From an uncultured Clostridia bacterium (GTDB lineage Bacteria > Bacillota > Clostridia > Christensenellales > Aristaeellaceae): a DNA stretch of 6,094 bases. The first letter of the stretch is position 1. Each line of letters begins with the position of its first letter. The position numbers and the translations under genes are program-made. The DNA is taken from contig CAKTYE010000106.1 in NCBI GenBank assembly GCA_934631985.1, forward strand, positions 1 to 6,094, read 5' to 3'. The notes under the pieces are model-generated. The model made no database searches. It worked only from the letters and a program-made list of their open reading frames with translations, and was not told the DNA's origin. Shown here in pieces: positions 1 through 4,502 of the stretch.

Positions 1-9
1 GGGCGAGTG

Positions 10-38
10 TTGCAATGCTCCGGGGGAGGTTGTATAAT
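10..38 (+). promoter_or_regulatory. SigA-type promoter of the envelope operon
   Basis: A perfect -10 box TATAAT lies at 33-38. TTGCAA at 10-15 matches the -35 consensus at four of six positions, and the spacer is 17 nt. Transcription would start near 45 and give an untranslated leader of about 30 nt carrying the strong ribosome binding site AGGAGG (64-69). No other promoter is obvious before 3172, so this one probably serves all three plus-strand genes. An exact TTGACA at 54-59 has no -10 box downstream and is probably coincidental. Confidence 0.75.
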
Positions 39-76
39 AAAATAGATTTTGTTTTGACAAAAAAGGAGGAAATGCT

Positions 77-1237
77 TTGCGTAGAAGTATGAAGCGACTG
101 CTGGCAGCGCTGATGGCGCTGATGATGCTGTTCACGGCCTTTGCCTTCGCCGAGGAGGATCAGGAGGTCAATGAGGACGATCTTTTTGCCGAATGGGATA
201 TGGAAGCCGACGAGACGGAGGACGTTTCGCTGGACGATGCAAGCGACAGCGACGGCACGGATGAGCCGGACGATCTGAACACCGTCCTGTCCGAGGAGGA
301 AAAGGCTGCGCTGGAGGCGCTGGACAATGCCGAGGGCGGCGTGACCATCGACAACTCGCAGCTGGAGATCAACGAAAACCTGCCGAGCAACGTGTTCAAC
401 ATTCTGCTGCTGGGCATTGACGCGCGTCAGAACGTGACGGATGTGGGCCGCAGCGACGCGCTGATGATCTGCTCCATCAACACGGATGACGGGTCTATCA
501 AGCTGACCTCCATTCAGCGCGACCTGCTGGTGTCCATCCCCACCAAGCAGAACCCCTATAAGATCACCAACGCTTACCGCTGGGGCGGTGCGCAGTTGTC
601 TATGGCGACAGTCAACCGCAACTTCCAGATGAACATCGACAAGTATGTGACCATCAACTTCTATGGCCTGGCTGCGATCATCGATTACCTGGGTGGCGTG
701 GACATCGAGCTGACCAAGGTGGAAGCCAGCCGTATCAATTACGAGCTGAAGAAGGAGCCGCTGCCCTTCGACACCAACCCGGGCCGTGACAAGGTGGAGG
801 CCTATGCGGGCGTGCATCATCTGGACGGCATGCAGGCCGTGACCTATGCCCGTATCCGCGGCATCAAGGGTGAGAACGACTTCAACCGCAGCGAGCGTCA
901 GCGCAAGCTGATGGAGGTGCTGCTCAATCAGGTGATGCAGGACATGACCGTGGACAAGATGGTGGAGTTGATTACCGTCGCTATGCCCTATGTGCTGACC
1001 AACCTGAGCGCCAGCGACATGGCGACTCTGGGCATGCAGGTGCTTGCCAGCGGCATTGTGACCCGTGCGCAGAACGGTGAAAAGCTGCTGGAGCAGAACC
1101 GTCTGCCCATCGACGGAACGTGGAAGTACACCACCTCCGGCGGCTCCAGCGTGGTGGCCTTCCGCAACACCACCCGTAAGCAGGAGAATGTCGAGGCGCT
1201 GCATACCTTCCTGTACGGTCAGTATTACGCGAAGTAA
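77..1237 (+). CDS. Exported LytR-CpsA-Psr (LCP) family protein
   Basis: LCP proteins act outside the membrane and transfer undecaprenyl-phosphate-linked polymers (teichoic acids, capsule, other glycopolymers) to peptidoglycan. Of the 386 residues, 1-25 form a signal peptide: basic MRRSMKR, a Leu/Met/Ala core and an AFA|EE cleavage site. Residues 26-85 are a very acidic Asp/Glu linker, and the LCP domain spans about 105-290. Family motifs are clear: LLLGIDAR at 111-117 with Asp115, GRSDA at 124-128, Gln-Arg-Asp at 147-149, ARIRG at 258-262 and the DFNRSERQR block at 268-276. Residues 291-386 are the usual C-terminal tail. The TTG start at 77 is chosen because AGGAGG (64-69) lies 7 nt upstream. 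ATG at 89 (residue 5) would also keep the signal peptide but sits 19 nt from the site. The next gene begins 9 nt after the stop. Family assignment is secure; the polymer transferred is unknown. The apparent cleavable signal instead of a retained membrane anchor is unusual. Confidence 0.93.
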   Translation: MRRSMKRLLAALMALMMLFTAFAFAEEDQEVNEDDLFAEWDMEADETEDVSLDDASDSDGTDEPDDLNTVLSEEEKAALEALDNAEGGVTIDNSQLEINENLPSNVFNILLLGIDARQNVTDVGRSDALMICSINTDDGSIKLTSIQRDLLVSIPTKQNPYKITNAYRWGGAQLSMATVNRNFQMNIDKYVTINFYGLAAIIDYLGGVDIELTKVEASRINYELKKEPLPFDTNPGRDKVEAYAGVHHLDGMQAVTYARIRGIKGENDFNRSERQRKLMEVLLNQVMQDMTVDKMVELITVAMPYVLTNLSASDMATLGMQVLASGIVTRAQNGEKLLEQNRLPIDGTWKYTTSGGSSVVAFRNTTRKQENVEALHTFLYGQYYAK

Positions 1238-1246
1238 AGGAGTTCC

Positions 1247-2179
1247 ATGATGAAGAACGTTGTGCGCGTGGCGGCGCTGGTGCTTGTGCTGGCGCTTTTG
1301 ACGCTGATGGTGCCTTCCTTCACGCCCCTGGCGATCGGCGAGGAGGCCGACGCGCTGCCGACCTATGCGCCGGTGACGCTGCCCATGACGGACGCGGCCC
1401 CCATCGACTATCAGGCGAAAACACCCTATGCGCCCCATGCGGAGTGCTTCCTGCCGGATAATGCGGGCTATGTGGATGACAGCCTGAGCATCCGCATTGA
1501 GGAATTCCGCGCCTATGACACCACCTGTCTGGCGGTGTGGGTGCAGATCGCCTCGCCGACGCAGCTGCGCGCAGAGCTGAACAAGCCCTATCCCTCCAAG
1601 TCTACCGCGAAGGCCAGCGCCATTGCCAAGCGTGTGAACGCAGTCATGGCCATCAACGGCGACTACTTCGTCTATCACAGTCAGGGCTATGTGGTGCGCA
1701 ACGGCAAGCTGCTGCGGGACCACTACAACGACCTGTACGACACGCTGATCATTGACGAAAACGGCGATTTCACCATCATTCAAAAGACCACCCGGGAGAA
1801 GATCGAAGCTTTTGAGGGAACCATTGTGCAGGCGCTGACCTTCGGCCCCGGGCTGGTGGTGAACGGTGAGAAGGCTACGAGCTTCCCCCTGAAGGCGAAC
1901 GCTCCCACGAAGGAGACGCAGCGTATTGCCATCGCGCAGATGGGGCCGCTGAGCTACCTCATTGTGACCACGGAGGGGCCGGAGAATGCCGGTTCCACCG
2001 GGCTGACCATGGAGGAGTTCGCGCAGCTGCTTTATGACATGGGTGCGCAGAACGCCTATAATCTGGACGGCGGCTCATCCTCCAGCCTGATCCTGAACGA
2101 TAAGAAGATCAACAGCCTGTCTACCGGCAAAATTCGTGCCGTGGGTGACATTCTGTATTTCGTGACGGACTGCCCGTAA
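1247..2179 (+). CDS. Exported NAGPA-type phosphodiester glycosidase family protein
   Basis: The family is named after human N-acetylglucosamine-1-phosphodiester alpha-N-acetylglucosaminidase. Bacterial members are thought to cleave sugar phosphodiesters, plausibly in wall polymers. Of 310 residues, 5-30 form an export signal or membrane anchor (VLVLALLTLMVP core; possible cleavage before EE32-33). The catalytic domain runs from about 90 to 308. Visible family motifs are AINGDYF (135-141), FGPGLVVNG (199-207), QRIAIAQ (225-231), the EGP segment at 243-245 followed by GLTMEEFAQ (252-260), and the hallmark NLDGGSSSS (272-280) with Asp274. Met codons stand at 1247 and 1250; the site AAAGGAG (1236-1242) is 4 nt from the first and 7 nt from the second, so the second may be the real start. 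The 9-nt gap from the LCP gene implies cotranscription, and the pairing suggests turnover or editing of a phosphate-linked surface glycan (inference). Length is normal and the domain appears complete. Confidence 0.9.
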   Translation: MMKNVVRVAALVLVLALLTLMVPSFTPLAIGEEADALPTYAPVTLPMTDAAPIDYQAKTPYAPHAECFLPDNAGYVDDSLSIRIEEFRAYDTTCLAVWVQIASPTQLRAELNKPYPSKSTAKASAIAKRVNAVMAINGDYFVYHSQGYVVRNGKLLRDHYNDLYDTLIIDENGDFTIIQKTTREKIEAFEGTIVQALTFGPGLVVNGEKATSFPLKANAPTKETQRIAIAQMGPLSYLIVTTEGPENAGSTGLTMEEFAQLLYDMGAQNAYNLDGGSSSSLILNDKKINSLSTGKIRAVGDILYFVTDCP

Positions 2180-2193
2180 GCGTACAAGGGAAA

Positions 2194-2209
2194 CCCCGGG
2201 AAGCCGGGG
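2194..2209 (+). promoter_or_regulatory. GC hairpin between the glycosidase and Lgt-like genes
   Basis: CCCCGG (2194-2199) pairs with CCGGGG (2204-2209) across a GAAG loop. There is no T-run after it, so it is not a typical intrinsic terminator. It ends 2 nt before the likely ribosome binding site AAAGGA (2212-2217) of the next gene. A possible second weak stem, GGAT (2215-2218) with ATCC (2224-2227), would cover part of that site. A role in mRNA stability or in lowering translation of the third gene is inference only. Confidence 0.45.
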
Positions 2210-2227
2210 CGAAAGGATCGTTTATCC

Positions 2228-3172
2228 ATGCAAGAACTGCTGATTCTGGCCCAGGTCGGGCCTTTTACCCTCACGGCCTATGGTCTGTGCCTGCTGGCTG
2301 GTGCGCTGTGCTTTGTGGCAGTCACGCTGCTGCGCAGCCGCAAGGAGTTGGGCATGGAGCGCGGGCTGTCCCTATGCCTGACGGCACTTGTCTCGGCATG
2401 GCTGGGCGGGCGCGTAGTGTATGTGCTGGCGAAGCTGGAAGAAATTCTGGTGGATACAGACTATTACGGTGTTCCCTTCATCCTGCATCCGTGGGAGGGC
2501 GGCTATACCCTCTACGGCGCAGTGCTGGGGTGCATGCTGGGCGTGTATCTTTACGCCCGGGCGACCCATCAAAAGGCCGGAACGCTGTTTGATACGCTGG
2601 TTCCCGGCGCGGCGCTGGCGCTGTGCTGCATCCGCTTGGGCGAATACTTCACCAGCGAAGGCCTGGGTCATTATGTGGAGGAAGCGGCGCTGCAGGGCTT
2701 TCCCTTTGCAGTACAGAACATCTATGAGGACTGGCAGCAGCCGGTGTTTGTCTGGGAGGCTGCCGTGGCGCTGGTGCTGTGCATTGCACTGGCGGTGCAG
2801 CGCATGCCCCGCCGTGCAGGCGCATTGGGCGAGCAATTCCTGATGCTGTTGGGCGCCACGCAGATCTTTCTGGAAAGCCACCGGGAGGATGAGTGCATCC
2901 GCTTTGGCTTTGTGCGCTTTACCCAGGTGGCAGCTATTGTGCTGATGACGGCGGTATTCTTCTGCCGGGTGCGGCGCATGGTGAAGGAAAACGGCTGGCG
3001 TGCCGGAACTGTGGTGCGCATTGTGGTGTTTGTGCTGGTGATCGCGCTGTGCATTGGTATCGAGTTTGCGCTGGATAAGTCGAGCATCGACAATCATGTG
3101 CTGTACGCGGTGATGGCGGCAGGGCTGACAGGCATGTGCTTCGCAGCCCTGTGGCCTGCGAAACGGAAGTAA
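2228..3172 (+). CDS. Divergent Lgt-like (prolipoprotein diacylglyceryl transferase family) membrane protein
   Basis: Lgt moves diacylglycerol from phosphatidylglycerol to the lipobox Cys of prolipoproteins in the membrane. This 314-residue protein follows the Lgt plan: AYGL at 17-20, membrane segments near 12-34, 46-68, 93-111, 118-135, 172-190, 200-216 and 229-249, and GGYTLYG at 91-97 where Lgt has GGxxFHG. The signature GRxxNFxNxE appears as IRLGEYFTSE (135-144), and Lgt's FREPD resembles SHRED (217-221). Arg136, Glu144 and Arg219 match important E. coli positions (Arg143, Glu151, Arg239), but the position of His103 is Tyr96 and that of Asn146 is Glu139. Two more hydrophobic segments (about 262-280 and 288-308) extend past the normal seven-helix core. 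The start at 2228 has AAAGGA 10 nt upstream, a slightly long spacing. It lies 48 nt after the glycosidase gene and is probably the last gene of the operon. Family membership is likely. Whether it is an active Lgt, an enzyme with another substrate or a degenerate paralogue is open, so no symbol is given. Confidence 0.75.
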   Translation: MQELLILAQVGPFTLTAYGLCLLAGALCFVAVTLLRSRKELGMERGLSLCLTALVSAWLGGRVVYVLAKLEEILVDTDYYGVPFILHPWEGGYTLYGAVLGCMLGVYLYARATHQKAGTLFDTLVPGAALALCCIRLGEYFTSEGLGHYVEEAALQGFPFAVQNIYEDWQQPVFVWEAAVALVLCIALAVQRMPRRAGALGEQFLMLLGATQIFLESHREDECIRFGFVRFTQVAAIVLMTAVFFCRVRRMVKENGWRAGTVVRIVVFVLVIALCIGIEFALDKSSIDNHVLYAVMAAGLTGMCFAALWPAKRK

Positions 3173-3186
3173 GGAAAATATGCGAT

Positions 3187-3234
3187 AAAAAACGCTCCCC
3201 TGGCTGCGCGGGCAGCTGCAGGGGAGCGTTTTTT
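3187..3234 (+). terminator. Strong, probably bidirectional intrinsic terminator after the envelope operon
   Basis: A 16-nt arm (3187-3202, starting AAAAAACGCTCC) pairs perfectly with 3219-3234 (ending GAGCGTTTTTT). Inside it, GCTGC (3203-3207) pairs with GCAGC (3212-3216) around a GCGG loop, leaving a 2-nt bulge at 3217-3218. A T6 run lies on the plus strand and an A6 run on the other side, so it can stop transcription in both directions. It begins 15 nt after the stop codon of the Lgt-like gene. Confidence 0.92.
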
Positions 3235-3270
3235 GATGGGGTAGGAGGGAGAAGCGACTGGAACGGCGGA

Positions 3271-3377
3271 ACCCCTCAGCCGCCTTCGGCGGCAGCTCCC
3301 CTTTCAGGGGAGCCTTTTGATGCGGGGAGGACCGGGGCGTGTGGTACCGCCCCTAAGCCTCCTTCCGCAGAAGGAGG
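3271..3377. repeat. Cluster of four hairpins, probable interspersed intergenic repeat
   Basis: Four stem-loops lie within about 105 nt. They are GCCGCC/GGCGGC (3279-3284 with 3288-3293), GCTCCCCT/AGGGGAGC (3295-3302 with 3306-3313, then CTTTT), GGGGCG/CGCCCC (3334-3339 with 3348-3353) and CCTCCTTC/GAAGGAGG (3358-3365 with 3370-3377). No convincing gene overlaps them. The wording and order of the stems resemble a GC-rich intergenic repeat I remember as common in Faecalibacterium-like and other Oscillospiraceae genomes. This is recall and cannot be confirmed from a single copy. Function unknown; candidates are a non-autonomous mobile repeat or an mRNA-stabilising element. Confidence 0.6.
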
Positions 3378-3487
3378 TGGGCAGATTATCATTTGAAGTG
3401 CAACACTCAAAAAATGAAGGAGACAATACGCAGGCCATCGTGTAAAATATAGTCACCACACCAATATTCACACAGGAGGAAAGCATA

Positions 3488-3535
3488 TTGTCCTACAAAC
3501 ATTTTACACTGGATGAAAGAAAATATCTACTTTGA
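3488..3535 (+). pseudogene. IS30-type transposase, N-terminal remnant (15 codons)
   Basis: Reading from TTG at 3488 gives (M)SYKHFTLDERKYLL and then a stop at 3533-3535. The SYKHFTLDERKYL segment is typical of the start of IS30-family transposases, which continue with a helix-turn-helix and then a DDE domain of roughly 300 residues; none of that is present. A strong AGGAGG (3474-3479) sits 8 nt upstream, and a plausible promoter lies at 3420-3448, so the relic may still be transcribed and translated as a short peptide. Similarity ends at about 3530, exactly where the opposite-strand transposase fragment ends. The identification rests on about 14 residues plus the correctly placed ribosome binding site. 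Confidence 0.65.
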
Positions 3536-3664
3536 CAGCCAACCTTGAATCGTTGCTCTGCCGACATTTAACCGTTTGGCCGCTTCACCCTGCGATAGTC
3601 TACCGGTTTCTAGCTCTGTTACTGTCTTTCGCTTGATTGCAGGTGATATTTTTTCTCTTCTCAT
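3527..3664 (-). pseudogene. IS3/IS150-type transposase OrfA, N-terminal HTH remnant (45 codons)
   Basis: On the minus strand, ATG at 3664-3662 opens a 45-residue frame ending at TAG (3529-3527). It begins MRREKISPAIKRKTV and contains a helix-turn-helix: LSQGEAAKRLNVGRATIQGWL at about residues 23-43, with the first helix around GEAAKRL and the recognition helix around RATIQGWL. This is the DNA-binding start of IS3/IS150-group OrfA proteins, which normally run about 90-180 residues before a frameshift to OrfB; everything after the motif is gone. The stop comes from the junction with the IS30-type relic, and the two frames overlap by 9 nt. A large hairpin (3671-3726) precedes the start codon. 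A free 45-residue HTH peptide could still be made and bind the element's own end, but this is speculation. Confidence 0.65.
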
Positions 3665-3666
3665 AT

Positions 3667-3726
3667 AAAAATGCCCCCTATACAGCTTTCAGTGTTTTAT
3701 TTCACTGTTCGCTATATAGGGAGCAT
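3667..3726 (-). terminator. Large hairpin with T-run before the OrfA relic; possible terminator of the 203-residue protein gene
   Basis: The arm 3671-3686 pairs with 3711-3726, with mismatches at C3675/A3722 and C3683/A3714. CAGTG (3690-3694) pairs with CACTG (3703-3707) around the loop TTTTATTT. Read on minus, the stem is followed by TTTTT (3671-3667) and then at once by the transposase start codon. The only Shine-Dalgarno-like run, AGGGGG (3679-3674), lies in the 3' arm. Such end-proximal hairpins in insertion sequences protect the transposase gene from outside transcription and translation. Because the gene ending at 3773 is transcribed towards it from 47 nt away, it may now serve as that gene's terminator. 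Confidence 0.6.
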
Positions 3727-3772
3727 ATCAGGTTGCCTTTTTATCGCAATGATAGCAACTGTAAGACCAATT

Positions 3773-4384
3773 TCAAAACTTCAGCAGCATATCCTCGCTA
3801 TCCTCCGCCAGATACCTTGCATAGTCATCCGAAAGATACTTCGTTGAATAAATGAAATACGTTCCCTTGCGGCTGGTGTATTCCGTAATGTCGCTGTTCT
3901 CCGGCTTGCGGCGCAGCTCTGACACGGCGTTCTTTACCTGAATCAGCGTGTAGCCATAGGGTGCCTTGCCGAAATCTTTGCCGCGGGTGGGGCGGGGATA
4001 CCGCTGGGAATCATAGCGCACCAGCGTCAGCACCGTGTTGGGGATGTCCTTGGCTTCCTCCAATGCAATGGCGCGGACATAGTTGTGCGCCAGCAGCGGA
4101 TAGGTGTAATAGTAGTTGGCCTTTGCTCCCTCGTACACGCAGATGTCTTGAAAGGCCTCCTGCTGACGGGCCTCGTCCATCAGCTGCTGCACCTCCTCGG
4201 GGGACATAGCGGCATTCTCCGCCAGCTGCTCCAGTGTGATGGGGCGCTTGTGCGCACCCATATAGCGCACATACTCCACCAGCGTTTCCAGTATTTTCTG
4301 ATGGCGCTCTTCCTCGGTCATTTCCGCTGCGGGGGCTTCGCCCTCGGTCTCGGGGATCGCATTCTGCTTTTCCTGCTCGTCCAT
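3773..4384 (-). CDS. Protein of unknown function with HTH-like N-terminal part, downstream of an AOR-family gene
   Basis: I do not recognise this 203-residue protein. It has no signal peptide or membrane segment and is probably cytoplasmic. Residues 1-28 are an acidic, likely disordered lead. Residues 29-77 look helical and include ITLEQLAENAAMSPEEVQQL (49-68), which has the spacing of a helix-turn-helix or winged-helix unit. Residues 84-103 are Tyr-rich (YYYTYPLLAHNY). Residues 141-182 could be a second mixed alpha/beta module (APYGYTLIQVKNAVSELRR, then a Tyr-rich strand pair). The ATG at 4384 has AGGAGG (4390-4395) 5 nt upstream, so the start is good. It follows the oxidoreductase gene on the same strand 118 nt downstream, but a terminator hairpin lies directly against its ribosome binding site, so expression may depend on read-through. 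A regulatory or accessory role for the oxidoreductase is conceivable from position alone. Coding is supported by codon pattern, ribosome binding site and normal composition. Confidence 0.8.
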   Translation of the reverse strand: MDEQEKQNAIPETEGEAPAAEMTEEERHQKILETLVEYVRYMGAHKRPITLEQLAENAAMSPEEVQQLMDEARQQEAFQDICVYEGAKANYYYTYPLLAHNYVRAIALEEAKDIPNTVLTLVRYDSQRYPRPTRGKDFGKAPYGYTLIQVKNAVSELRRKPENSDITEYTSRKGTYFIYSTKYLSDDYARYLAEDSEDMLLKF

Positions 4385-4389
4385 AAGCT

Positions 4390-4395
4390 CCTCCT
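4390..4395 (-). promoter_or_regulatory. Shine-Dalgarno site abutting the upstream terminator
   Basis: AGGAGG on the minus strand lies 5 nt before the ATG at 4384. Only three nucleotides (4396-4398) separate it from the T-run (4403-4399) of the terminator hairpin. This fixes the start codon. It also leaves no room for a promoter between the terminator and the gene, so any transcript carrying this site must include the hairpin. Confidence 0.8.
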
Positions 4396-4398
4396 GTT

Positions 4399-4431
4399 AA
4401 AAAGGGCGCCGGAGCATTTGCCCCAGCGCCC
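4399..4431 (-). terminator. Intrinsic terminator or attenuator between the AOR gene and the 203-residue protein gene
   Basis: On the minus strand GGGCGC (4431-4426) pairs with GCGCCC (4409-4404). Imperfect inner pairing (GG 4411-4412 with CC 4423-4424, and GC 4414-4415 with GC 4420-4421) surrounds a 4-nt loop, and TTTTT (4403-4399) follows. It lies about 70 nt after the oxidoreductase stop codon. It should end most oxidoreductase transcripts, and read-through would feed the following gene. Confidence 0.8.
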
Positions 4432-4502
4432 AGATAATTTACAGTGTAGGTATCTGCCTGCGGCTGGTGAAAGCATTCGTCAGGCACAGGTCCTTTCCCT
4501 GC

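Larger units (their letters stand above)
3391..3730. mobile_element. Two fused insertion-sequence relics (IS30-type and IS3/IS150-type)
   Basis: This AT-richer patch between two GC-rich operons holds the beginnings of two transposase genes that face each other and meet near 3530. The left part (about 3391-3530) has a possible terminal sequence near 3395-3408, a weak promoter (GAGACA 3420-3425, 17 nt, TAAAAT 3443-3448) and the first IS30-type codons. The right part (about 3530-3730, read on minus) has a possible TGATATGCTC end at 3730-3721, a large hairpin and an IS3-type OrfA start. The 3' ends of both genes and the distal ends of both elements are missing, so neither can move by itself. The outer limits are approximate because target duplications were not identified. 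Confidence 0.65.

Noticed and set aside
5..14. GAGTGTTGCA near the window start is the reverse complement of 3399-3408 inside the IS30-type relic
   Set aside because: A 10-nt inverted match is expected several times by chance in 6 kb, and no longer similarity surrounds it, so it is not evidence of a paired element end.
54..59. Perfect TTGACA hexamer upstream of the LCP gene
   Set aside because: The position 17 nt downstream (77-82) is the start of the coding sequence and is not a -10 box. The promoter at 10-38 explains the leader better.
72..92. Six-codon leader frame (ATG at 72, TGA overlapping the ATG at 89) before the LCP gene
   Set aside because: The Shine-Dalgarno sequence is only 2 nt from this ATG, too close for good initiation, whereas TTG at 77 has ideal spacing. 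Translational coupling is possible but unsupported.
2372..3097. Long open frame (241 codons) on the minus strand opposite the Lgt-like gene
   Set aside because: Its translation is rich in His, Gln, Cys and Arg with no recognisable domain, and it runs antisense to a gene with clear family motifs. It is the expected shadow of GC-rich coding DNA.
3136..3396. 86-codon plus-strand frame running from the end of the Lgt-like gene across the terminator and hairpin repeat
   Set aside because: It crosses a strong terminator and four hairpins, has no ribosome binding site and encodes low-complexity sequence with no family signal.
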